NCBI GenBank assembly: GCA_050944355.1 | Contig: JBMNQX010000021.1 | Coordinates: forward strand, 1-25,920 | Reading direction: 5' to 3' | DNA length: 25,920 nt | Origin: UBA4285 sp050944355 | GTDB taxonomy: Bacteria; Bacillota; Clostridia; Lachnospirales; Lachnospiraceae | Shown here: positions 1 to 7,222 of the stretch, one piece after another | How the letters are laid out: every line of letters starts with the position of its first letter | Position numbering within the stretch: the stretch's first letter is position 1 | Notes under the pieces: generated by a model | Databases searched by the model: none | The model's input: the letters and a program-made list of their open reading frames with translations, nothing else | What the model was told of the DNA's origin: nothing | Position numbers and translations under genes: made by a program

Positions 1-148
1 TTCCGTCGGCCGCTGTGTTCCAGCCGGTGAACGTGTAACCGCTTCTCGTAAACGCATTTGCTGTGAGTGCGGTGCTCTCGCCGACATTGATCGTCTGGTC
101 CGCCATCTGGCCGCTGCCGCCGTTCGCTATAAAATGAACGGTGTATGT
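1..148 (-). repeat. InlB/Listeria-Bacteroides B-repeat, first unit of copy 1 (partial)
   Basis: The encoded segment begins TYTVHFIANGGSGQMADQT and continues to GYTFTGWNTAADG at the window edge. It follows the beta-grasp B-repeat pattern found in the other three copies. Confidence 0.8.
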
Positions 149-1291
149 CTGCGTCGTTACACTCTTTTTCACCTGCGCATACCACGTTCCGGTAAGCGGG
201 TGGCTCAGGCCATACTGGTAAAGTTCATCCCTTGTATACCGAATGGCCGCGTCTTCCGAGCCAAGTCCCCATGTCCCGTCGCTTTCTTTCCCGGAGTACG
301 TCAAAGTCGGAGTGCCGAACGGATCGTTATCACTCGCCGAATATTGACGAGGTGTCGGAATCCGGAAGTTGTCAGAGAATGTAATCTTTGAGATTGTATA
401 TGAATCGAACGTCGTGTAGGTGTCTGTCACGCTGCTGAGATTCCAGCCAGCAGGAACTGTGATTTCCTTCAGGGAAGTGCAGTCTCTGAACATCTGAAAG
501 ATATATCTGCAGCTGCCCATTTTCCAGTGCTCAATGCCTGAAATGTCTGACAGCTGATGGCAGCCAAAAAACAGAGACTGCATATCCGTAACATTCGATG
601 TATCCCATTCCATTAAGAAGTCCAGATTCTTCATCGAGGAATAAGCGAAAGTGCAGCCCATATCGGTCAGCGAAGTAGTGTTCCAGTTGCTGATCGCAGA
701 GAAGTCAGTCAACGCATTTGTACCACTGAAAGTGGATCTCATGTTCGTTACATTAGAAACATTCCAATTGCTGAGGCCGGCAATACTGGTCAGGGATTTG
801 CAGTCCATGAACGCACTGGAAATGTTGGTAAAATTTGAAGCATCCCAATGGTCCAATCCGGTGATTGTCGTGAGACTTTTACAATTCGTGAATATGCCGC
901 TGCCATCGCCGTAAACGCCACTCTGTTGAAGCGATTTGGTTCCGCTCGTGTCAAAACCGCTTACATCCGCCGTCACTATATTTTTACAGTTTTTAAACAG
1001 TCCGCCCAGGTATTCCGGGCAAATGATGGTTCCGGATGTTTTTACGGATGTAATGTCATTCCGATAATTGTACCATGGTGTATTATCATGGGAGCCTAAT
1101 GTTACTCCGGTGCCACCGTGGATCGTCAGAACGCCATTCGCGTCGATATCCCAGGCGCAGGTGCCCCAGGTGCCGCTTGCCGGAAGCGGATCTGCATGAA
1201 CTTGAACTGCCCCGGCAGTCAGAGAAACCGCAGCGAAAAACAGAGCAAGCAGAGCAGAAAGCATCGCTTTCAGATTTCGTGATTTTCGCAT
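1..1291 (-). CDS. BspA-like surface protein, copy 1 (3' end outside window)
   Basis: This is the N-terminal 430 codons of a secreted surface protein whose reading frame is open to the left edge. It starts MRKSRNLK at an ATG preceded by AAGGGGG and an upstream AGGAG. A signal peptide of about 33 residues ends in VHA. Next comes the GTWGTCAWDIDANG motif typical of these proteins, then a run of BspA/DUF285 leucine-rich repeats with WDTSNVTDM-type units. The first InlB-type B-repeat begins near base 148 and is cut by the window edge. Copy 2 is very similar throughout, so a comparable Ig/pilin/anchor C-terminus is expected but not seen. Family knowledge suggests adhesion or host/biofilm interaction; the actual ligand is unknown. 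The signal peptide and upstream region are class A, shared with copy 2. Confidence 0.85.
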   Translation of the reverse strand, partial: MRKSRNLKAMLSALLALFFAAVSLTAGAVQVHADPLPASGTWGTCAWDIDANGVLTIHGGTGVTLGSHDNTPWYNYRNDITSVKTSGTIICPEYLGGLFKNCKNIVTADVSGFDTSGTKSLQQSGVYGDGSGIFTNCKSLTTITGLDHWDASNFTNISSAFMDCKSLTSIAGLSNWNVSNVTNMRSTFSGTNALTDFSAISNWNTTSLTDMGCTFAYSSMKNLDFLMEWDTSNVTDMQSLFFGCHQLSDISGIEHWKMGSCRYIFQMFRDCTSLKEITVPAGWNLSSVTDTYTTFDSYTISKITFSDNFRIPTPRQYSASDNDPFGTPTLTYSGKESDGTWGLGSEDAAIRYTRDELYQYGLSHPLTGTWYAQVKKSVTTQTYTVHFIANGGSGQMADQTINVGESTALTANAFTRSGYTFTGWNTAADG

Positions 1292-1401
1292 AATACCCCC
1301 TTCTCTCCCCTTTTTTCTATACCCTACTCCCGGAATGTAATACCGTTGTAAAAGTGTCGAAAGAAATGCACAAAATTTTCTTGCTTTCAGCCCCTTTCCG
1401 G

Positions 1402-1475
1402 CCCTGGCAGCAGTTCCCCGGTGTCCACAATTGTCCATCACTGAGCCGGAAGTCGAATTTCGGATTGCCGGAATA
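1402..1475 (-). pseudogene. Relic of the 3' part of the FAD-oxidoreductase gene (relic 1)
   Basis: Two short blocks match the intact oxidoreductase gene at 10019-11851, in the same order and orientation. Bases 1402-1440 align with 10141-10179 at 34 of 39 positions by eye. Bases 1443-1475 align with about 10319-10351 at 30 of 33. The 139 bp lying between these blocks in the intact gene is missing, and the two blocks end up in different frames, so nothing functional can be made. The blocks correspond to the YPGNPKYDFRL segment and the GNCGHQGT flavin-binding segment. The relic lies directly upstream of the promoter region of copy 1. Confidence 0.8.
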
Positions 1476-1502
1476 CTGCAACAGAGCAGCAAAGTCTCCA
1501 TG

Positions 1503-1538
1503 AAAAAAAGCCAACCGCAGCAATTCGCTGCGGCTGGC
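1503..1538 (-). terminator. Intrinsic terminator after surface protein copy 2
   Basis: On the minus strand a GC-rich stem (GCCAGCCGCAGC with GCTGCGGTTGGC, loop GAATT) is followed by seven Ts. It lies about 45 bases beyond the stop codon at 1585. Nearly the same hairpin follows copies 3 and 4, and a diverged one follows the oxidoreductase gene. Confidence 0.85.
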
Positions 1539-1584
1539 CTTCTTTCTGCATCCGGTCTGTTTTCACAAGCCCTTTGCCTTTATA

Positions 1585-4341
1585 TTATTGTGCTTTATTC
1601 TCTCTGTGGCGTCTCGAAACCAGGAAGATGATGAATGCCAGGCAGGCAATCATGAGCGCCGCGTACATCACCGTCCTCAGGGAGTCACCGGTATCCACCG
1701 AATCATCGCCTGCCACGGTTTCAACATCTGATGCCGGAACTGCGCAGTTTGTGAATACCATTTCTGTATTTTCGGAAGAGCCCTCTGCCCGGCAGACCGC
1801 CGATGCCTCAAGCTTTCCGGTATCTGCATTGCGCGCCACATTGACCGTCACCGTGTAGACCGTCTCGTCATAGGTGACGCCGTCTTTCTGGATTCCGTCA
1901 AGAGAAGGATCCGCGTCTTCCGGAAGTACTTCCCGGACGGTATATGTATAGGTTCCTTCACTTGCAAAGGAAAGTCTGTCAAACATCACCAGACCGTCGC
2001 TGCCGTTCTTTGCGGTCTGAAGTGTCTGGCCTGCTGCGTCTCTCAGTTCAAATGAGAACTGCCCGTCAGCAAGCGTCCCTCCGGCCAGGATCTTTTTGGC
2101 CGCGATCTGCAGCAGGGCGTCCGCCTTGTCCGCTGCCGGCTGTGTCGTGTCATCTTGTTTCGTGTCATCTTCGCCGTCAGCAGGTTTCTCTGTCGTGTCC
2201 GTCTGTTTCTCGGCTACATAGAATGTACCGCTCGCGCTTCCGTCTGTGTACTGAACCGTCAGCGTGTGCTGTCCGAGACTAAGCGACTCCGCATACGCGG
2301 CTGTCGTCGTGACGATTGTTGAGCCCGAGGTCGCTGAGTAATCAGACTGAGCAACCTCGCTGCCGTCGATCAGAAGCTTTTCAAATTTCGCGAACGGACC
2401 GTCCGCCGTCATGGAAATTCCGGTACTTGTCCCCTTTGTCCATGTCTGTCCGTCGCCCTTGATGATCTTATAGACAGGAGCCGGCGTCGTATTCTGCTTC
2501 CACTGTGCGTAGAGCGTGACAGAGCCGTCTGCCTGCGCGAGATCCGTCACCTCTGTCCCATCGGCATAGGAAGTGCCGCTTCCGTCGGCCGCCGTGTTCC
2601 AGCCGGTGAACGTGTAACCGCTTCTCGTGAACGCATTTGCCGTGAGTGCGGTGCTCTCGCCAACGGTAATTTTCTGATCCGACATATCGCCGCTGCCGCC
2701 GTTCGCGTCAAAATGAACCGTATACACATTCTGCTTCCACTGCGCGTAGAGCGTGACAGAACCATCTGCCTGCGCGAGATCCGTCACCTCTGCACCATCG
2801 GTATAGGAAGTGCCGCTTCCGTCGGCCGCCGTGTTCCAGCCGGTGAATGTGTAATTGCTTCTCGTAAAAGCATTTGCCTTGAGTGCGGTGCTCTCGCCAA
2901 CGGTAATTTTCTGATCCGACATATCGCCGCTGCCGCCGTTCGCGTCAAAATGAACCGTATACGCATTTTGCATCCACTTTGCATAGAGCGTAACAGAGCC
3001 ATTTGCCTGCGCAATATCCGTCACCTCGTCCTCATCGACATAGGTAGTGCCGCTTCCGTCTGCCGCCGTGGTCCAGCCGATGAACGTGTAACCGCTTCTT
3101 GTGAACGCATTTGCCTTGAGTACGGTTTTCTCACCGACATTGGCCGTCTGATCCGACATCTGGCCGCTGCCGCCGTTCGCGTCAAAATGAATCGTATAGG
3201 TGTCCGGCACACTCTTTTTCACCTGCGCATACCACGTTCCGGTAAGCGGGTGGCTCAGGCCATACTGGTAAAGTTCATCCCTTGTATATCGAACGGATGC
3301 ATCTTCCGAGCCAAGTCCCCAGGTTCCGTCGCTTTCTTTGCCGGAGTACGTCAAAGTCGGAGTGCCGAATGGATCGTTATCAGTCGCCGCATGTTGACCA
3401 GGTGTCGGGATCCGGAAATTGTCAGAAATTGTTATCTTAGAGAGTTCGTGTGAATAGAAAGCCGTGTAGGTATTTGTCATGCTGCTGAGATTCCAGCCGG
3501 CAGGCACCGTGATTTCCTTCAGAGAAGGGCATTCTCTGAACATCTGAGACATTGATTTGCAGCTGCTCATGTCCCAATGCTCAATGCCTGAAATATCTGA
3601 CAGCTGCCTGCAGCCAAAAAACAGAGACTGCATATCTGTCACATTCGATGTGTCCCATGACCTTAAGAAGTCCAGGTTCTGCACAGAGGTACGTTCGAAA
3701 GTGCAGCCCATATCGGTCAGTGAAGTGGTGTTCCAGCTGCTGAGTGCAGAGAGGTCAGTCAGCGCAGACGCACAGCTGAAAGTGGATCTCATATTCCTGA
3801 CGTTGGAAACATTCCAATTGCTGAGGCCGGCAACACTGGTCAGGGATTTGCAGTCCATGAACGCACTGGAAATGCTGGTAAAATTTGAAGTATCCCAATT
3901 TTCCAAACCAGTGATTGTCGTGAGGCTTTGACAATTCGTGAATATACCGGCGCCATCGCCGCTATGACCGCTCTGCTGGAGCGATTTGGTTCCGCTTGTG
4001 TTAAAACCGCTCACATCCGCCGTCACCATATTTTTACAGTCTTCAAACAGTCCGCCCAGGTATTCCGGGCAAATGATGGTTCCGGATGTCTTTACGGATG
4101 TAATGTCATTCCGATAATTGTACCATGGTGCGTTTTCCTGGGAGCCTAAAGTTACTCCGGTGCCACCGTGGATCGTCAGAACGCCGTTCGCGTCGATGTC
4201 CCAGGCGCAGGTGCCCCAGGTGCCGCTCGCCGGAAGTGAATCTGCATGTACTTGAACTGTCCCGGCGGTCAGAGAAACCGCGACGAAAAACAGAGCAAGC
4301 AGAACAGAAAGCATCGATTTCAGGTTTCGAGATTTTCGCAT
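1585..4341 (-). CDS. BspA-like surface protein, copy 2 (918 aa), LRR, three B-repeats, pilin-type isopeptide domain
   Basis: A complete, modular, wall-anchored surface protein. The order is: signal peptide 1-33 (ends VHA); GTWGTCAWDIDANG motif near 40; BspA/DUF285 leucine-rich repeats about 90-300 with WDTSNVTDM units; three InlB-type B-repeats at 381-456, 460-535 and 539-614; an Ig-like domain 623-709 (starting YKIIKGDGQTWTKG); an acidic linker; and a Spy0128/FctA-like pilin domain about 741-867. That last domain has Lys749/750, Glu804 (in TVREV) and Asn865 (in VFTN), placed as expected for a Lys-Asn isopeptide bond with a catalytic Glu. The C-terminus has SVDTGDS (881-887), a hydrophobic helix and RRHRENKAQ, a degenerate sortase-type anchor. 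The start is supported by AAGGGGG just upstream. The role, probably adhesion, is inferred from the family. Confidence 0.9.
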   Translation of the reverse strand: MRKSRNLKSMLSVLLALFFVAVSLTAGTVQVHADSLPASGTWGTCAWDIDANGVLTIHGGTGVTLGSQENAPWYNYRNDITSVKTSGTIICPEYLGGLFEDCKNMVTADVSGFNTSGTKSLQQSGHSGDGAGIFTNCQSLTTITGLENWDTSNFTSISSAFMDCKSLTSVAGLSNWNVSNVRNMRSTFSCASALTDLSALSSWNTTSLTDMGCTFERTSVQNLDFLRSWDTSNVTDMQSLFFGCRQLSDISGIEHWDMSSCKSMSQMFRECPSLKEITVPAGWNLSSMTNTYTAFYSHELSKITISDNFRIPTPGQHAATDNDPFGTPTLTYSGKESDGTWGLGSEDASVRYTRDELYQYGLSHPLTGTWYAQVKKSVPDTYTIHFDANGGSGQMSDQTANVGEKTVLKANAFTRSGYTFIGWTTAADGSGTTYVDEDEVTDIAQANGSVTLYAKWMQNAYTVHFDANGGSGDMSDQKITVGESTALKANAFTRSNYTFTGWNTAADGSGTSYTDGAEVTDLAQADGSVTLYAQWKQNVYTVHFDANGGSGDMSDQKITVGESTALTANAFTRSGYTFTGWNTAADGSGTSYADGTEVTDLAQADGSVTLYAQWKQNTTPAPVYKIIKGDGQTWTKGTSTGISMTADGPFAKFEKLLIDGSEVAQSDYSATSGSTIVTTTAAYAESLSLGQHTLTVQYTDGSASGTFYVAEKQTDTTEKPADGEDDTKQDDTTQPAADKADALLQIAAKKILAGGTLADGQFSFELRDAAGQTLQTAKNGSDGLVMFDRLSFASEGTYTYTVREVLPEDADPSLDGIQKDGVTYDETVYTVTVNVARNADTGKLEASAVCRAEGSSENTEMVFTNCAVPASDVETVAGDDSVDTGDSLRTVMYAALMIACLAFIIFLVSRRHRENKAQ
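2500..3201 (-). repeat. Three tandem InlB-type B-repeats within copy 2
   Basis: Three units of about 79 codons (237 bp) each encode a HFDANGGSGxMSDQ start, a GYTFTGW centre and a VTLYAQW end. Units 2 and 3 are almost identical at DNA level. This makes the tract a likely site of unequal recombination, consistent with copy 4 having only two units. Confidence 0.9.
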
Positions 4342-4453
4342 AATACCCCCTTCTCTCCTCCCTTTTTTCTATACCCTACTCCCGGAATGTAATACCGTTG
4401 TAAAAGTGTCGAAAGAAATGCACAAAATTTTCTTGCTTTCAGCCCCTTTCCGG

Positions 4454-4528
4454 CCCTGGCAGCAGTTGCCCGGTGTCCGCAACTGCCCATCATCGAGCCG
4501 GGAGTCATATTTCCGGGCCGCCAGGATA
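4454..4528 (-). pseudogene. Relic of the 3' part of the FAD-oxidoreductase gene (relic 2)
   Basis: Bases 4454-4492 match 10141-10179 of the intact oxidoreductase gene, and 4495-4528 match the segment beginning near 10319 with small indels. The internal deletion has essentially the same end points as in relic 1. The two relics therefore descend from one already deleted ancestor that was duplicated with the neighbouring surface gene. It lies upstream of copy 2 and downstream of the terminator of copy 3. Confidence 0.8.
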
Positions 4529-4555
4529 CTGCAGCAGAGCAGCAAAATCTCCACG

Positions 4556-4590
4556 AAAAAAGCCAACCGCGGCAATTTGCTGCGGTTGGC
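4556..4590 (-). terminator. Intrinsic terminator after surface protein copy 3
   Basis: On the minus strand GCCAACCGCAGC pairs with GCCGCGGTTGGC (one mismatch near the loop) and is followed by six Ts. It sits about 46 bases beyond the stop codon at 4637. Confidence 0.85.
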
Positions 4591-4636
4591 TCATTTCTCT
4601 CTTCTGATCTGCTCTCACAGATCTTTTGTCCTGCTA

Positions 4637-7045
4637 TTATTGTTCTTTATTGTTCCTGCTCCGCCGGAAAACCAGGGTTATGATGAGCGCCGCGCAGGCG
4701 ATCATGATCACCAGATACAGCACGCCTCTCAAAGAGTCACCGGTATTCACCGAATCATCACTTGCCACGGCCCCAACGTCTGATGCCGGCTGTGTCGTGT
4801 CATCTTGTTTCGTAACATCTTCGCCGTGTGCAGGTTCCTCTGTCGCATCCGTCTGTTTCTCAGCCACATAGAACGTAGCGGCTGCGCTTCCGTCTGTGTA
4901 CTGAACCGTCAACGTGTGCTGTCCGGGGGCAAGCAATTCCGCATACGCGGCTGTCGTCGTGATGACTGTTGAGCCCGAGTCCGCTGAGGAATCAAACTGA
5001 GCGACTTTACTGCCGTCGATCAGAAGCCCGACAAATTTCCCGATCGGGCCGTTCGCCGTCATGGAAATTCCGGTGCTTGTTCCCTTTGTCCATGTCTGTC
5101 CGTCACCCTTGATGATCTTATAGACAGGGGACGTCGACGGATTCTGCTCCCACTGCGCATACAGTGTGACATTGCTGTCTGCCTGCTTAAAATCTTTCAC
5201 TTGTGCCTGATCGGCATAGTAAATTCCGTTTCCGTCAGCCCCCGTACTCCAGCCAATGAACGTGTAACCACTTCTCGAGAACGCATTGGCCGTGAGTGCG
5301 GTGCTCACACCTGTAGTGATCGTCTGATCCGCCATCTCGCCGCTGCCGCCGTTCGCGTCAAAATGAACCGTGTATGTTTTCGGCGTGCTCTTCTCCCACT
5401 GTGCATAGAGCGTAACAGATTCGTCTGCCTGCGCTAGATCCATCACCTCGACGCCATCATAATAGAAAGTGCCGCTTCCGTCGGCCGCCGTATTCCAGGC
5501 GGTGAACGTGTAACCGCTTCTCGTGAATGCATTTGTCGTGAGTGCGGTGTTCTCACCTACGGTAATCGTCTGATCCGCCATCTCGCCGCTGCCGCCGTTC
5601 GCGTCATAATGAACCGTATAGGTATAGGTAACCGGCTCATTCAGCTTCCACTGTGCATAGAGCGCGACAGAACCGTCTGCCTGCGCGAGATCTGTCACCT
5701 CTTCCCCGTCGGCATACGAAGTGCCGCTCCCGTCAACTTTGGTGTTCCAGCCAGCGAACGTGAAACCGTCAGCTGTGAACGCATTTGCCGTGAGTGCGGT
5801 GCTCTCGCCAACGGTGATTGTCTGGTCCGCCATCTCGCCTGTGCCGCCGTTCGCTATAAAATGAACGGTGTATGTCTGCGGCGTCGTATTCTTTTTCACC
5901 TGCGCATACCAGGTGCCGGTAAGATCGTGGGTCTTGCCGTATTCAAACAGTTCATCTCTCGTATAGCGGGTCTCGGCGTCTTCCGAGCCAAGTCCCCATG
6001 TCCCGTCGCTTTCTTTCCCGGAATACGTCAAAGTCGGAGTGCCGAACGGATTATTTCCATAGTCCTGCAGAAAATAATTTGATGTCTCTTTGGTATGGAA
6101 ATTGCTGGAAAATGTCATCTTTGAAATCGATCTCGAATTGAAGGCATTGTAGAGATCCTCTACATTGCTGAAATCCCAGCCGGATGGCACCGTGATTTCC
6201 CTCAGACTTGAGCAAAAAGCAACAAACTGTACAATCGTTTCATTGCTGCTCATACTCCAGTTTTCAAGTCCGGACATGTCCGTCAGGTTCTGACAGTTCA
6301 TGAAAATGCTGTGCATAGTCGTGACATTTGATGTATCCCAGCCGCTGAGCACATGCAGATCCGTCAATCCGCTGTCAAGGAAAGTCTCGGTCATGTCCTG
6401 CACGGAAGAGGTATCCCAGCCGCTCACAGGAGAATAGTCTGTCACAGAGCTTGTTTCCCGGAATGTCGCTTCCATATCTGTGACGTGAGAAACGTCCCAG
6501 TTTTCAAGACCTGATAAACTGGTCAGAGACTCACACTGCAGAAATGCCGAAGAAATGTTTATGAAATTGGAAGTATCCCACTTGTCCAATCCTTTGATTG
6601 TCGTCAGACTGGTGCATCCCGTGAAAATACCGTAGCCCTGGCCGCCGCTGTGATAACGCTGCAGCCAGTATGTGCCGGACGTGTCAAAGCCGCTCACATC
6701 CGCTGTGACCATATTCGAACAGTCTTCAAACAAAGAGCCGAGACTGCCCGGGCATGTAATTTGCTCCGTGGCCACAACGGATTTGATGTTTTTCCGATAA
6801 TTGTACCAAGGTTCTGCGTCATCGACACCTAAACTTACACCGGTGCCGCTGTGGATCGTCAGGACGCCGTTCGCGTCGATGTCCCAGGCGCACGTGCCCC
6901 AGGTGCCGCTCGCCGGAACCGGATCGGTTCCTTCGCTATATGTGTATGCGTATACGTGAGTAGTCCCGGCAGTCAGAGTAACCGCCACGAAAAACAGGGC
7001 AAGCAGAACAGAGAGTACCGCCTTAAGGTTTCGCGATTTGCGCAT
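4637..7045 (-). CDS. BspA-like surface protein, copy 3 (802 aa), lacks the pilin domain
   Basis: A secreted, wall-anchored paralogue. The start is the ATG at 7045 with AAGGGGG five bases upstream; an in-frame GTG eight codons earlier has no such site. The signal peptide (1-33, ends VYA) is class B and is followed by YTYSEGTDPVPASG. BspA leucine-rich repeats occupy about 100-310. Three B-repeats lie at about 391-632, and the Ig-like domain at about 640-727. The acidic linker then passes directly from DDTTQPA to SDVGAVASDDSVNTGDS, the hydrophobic anchor helix and RRSRNNKEQ. The roughly 125-residue isopeptide pilin domain present in copies 2 and 4 is missing without any frame disturbance. The leucine-rich repeats are the most divergent of the four copies. 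The ligand is unknown. Confidence 0.9.
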   Translation of the reverse strand: MRKSRNLKAVLSVLLALFFVAVTLTAGTTHVYAYTYSEGTDPVPASGTWGTCAWDIDANGVLTIHSGTGVSLGVDDAEPWYNYRKNIKSVVATEQITCPGSLGSLFEDCSNMVTADVSGFDTSGTYWLQRYHSGGQGYGIFTGCTSLTTIKGLDKWDTSNFINISSAFLQCESLTSLSGLENWDVSHVTDMEATFRETSSVTDYSPVSGWDTSSVQDMTETFLDSGLTDLHVLSGWDTSNVTTMHSIFMNCQNLTDMSGLENWSMSSNETIVQFVAFCSSLREITVPSGWDFSNVEDLYNAFNSRSISKMTFSSNFHTKETSNYFLQDYGNNPFGTPTLTYSGKESDGTWGLGSEDAETRYTRDELFEYGKTHDLTGTWYAQVKKNTTPQTYTVHFIANGGTGEMADQTITVGESTALTANAFTADGFTFAGWNTKVDGSGTSYADGEEVTDLAQADGSVALYAQWKLNEPVTYTYTVHYDANGGSGEMADQTITVGENTALTTNAFTRSGYTFTAWNTAADGSGTFYYDGVEVMDLAQADESVTLYAQWEKSTPKTYTVHFDANGGSGEMADQTITTGVSTALTANAFSRSGYTFIGWSTGADGNGIYYADQAQVKDFKQADSNVTLYAQWEQNPSTSPVYKIIKGDGQTWTKGTSTGISMTANGPIGKFVGLLIDGSKVAQFDSSADSGSTVITTTAAYAELLAPGQHTLTVQYTDGSAAATFYVAEKQTDATEEPAHGEDVTKQDDTTQPASDVGAVASDDSVNTGDSLRGVLYLVIMIACAALIITLVFRRSRNNKEQ
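5150..5875 (-). repeat. Three tandem InlB-type B-repeats within copy 3
   Basis: Three beta-grasp units encode HFIANGGTGEMADQ, HYDANGGSGEMADQ and HFDANGGSGEMADQ starts with YAQW ends. They are more divergent from each other than the units of copy 2, and the spacers between them differ in length. Confidence 0.85.
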
Positions 7046-7079
7046 AGTAACCCCCTTACGATCTCCCACCCGTACACAA

Positions 7080-7106
7080 AATATATCATAGTCAAAAGAA
7101 TAACAA
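7080..7106 (-). promoter_or_regulatory. Candidate extended -10 promoter of copy 3
   Basis: On the minus strand TGATATATT forms an extended -10 element (TATATT at 7080-7085), with TTGTTA 15 bases further upstream as a weak -35. The same block precedes copy 4 almost unchanged and is absent from copies 1 and 2. No transcript start is known. Confidence 0.4.
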
Positions 7107-7139
7107 AAGAAAAATTTTAACGTTTTACCTCAATTTTAG

Positions 7140-7176
7140 AAAAAAAAGCCAACCGCAGCAATTCGCTGCGATTGGC
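7140..7176 (-). terminator. Intrinsic terminator after surface protein copy 4
   Basis: On the minus strand GCCAATCGCAGC pairs with GCTGCGGTTGGC around a GAATT loop, followed by eight Ts. It is nearly identical to the terminator at 1503-1538. Confidence 0.85.
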
Positions 7177-7222
7177 CCTTTCCCCCATTCAGATCTGTTT
7201 TCACAGATCTTTTGTCCTGTTA

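Noticed and set aside
2500..3201. CRISPR-like periodicity in the repeat tract
   Set aside because: The period is about 237 bp and in frame, encoding protein B-repeats. There are no short palindromic repeats with unique spacers.
7046..7069. Upstream GTG starts for copies 3 and 4 (adding MGDRKGVT)
   Set aside because: AAGGGGG sits immediately before the internal ATG, which also gives the same MRKSRN start as copies 1 and 2.
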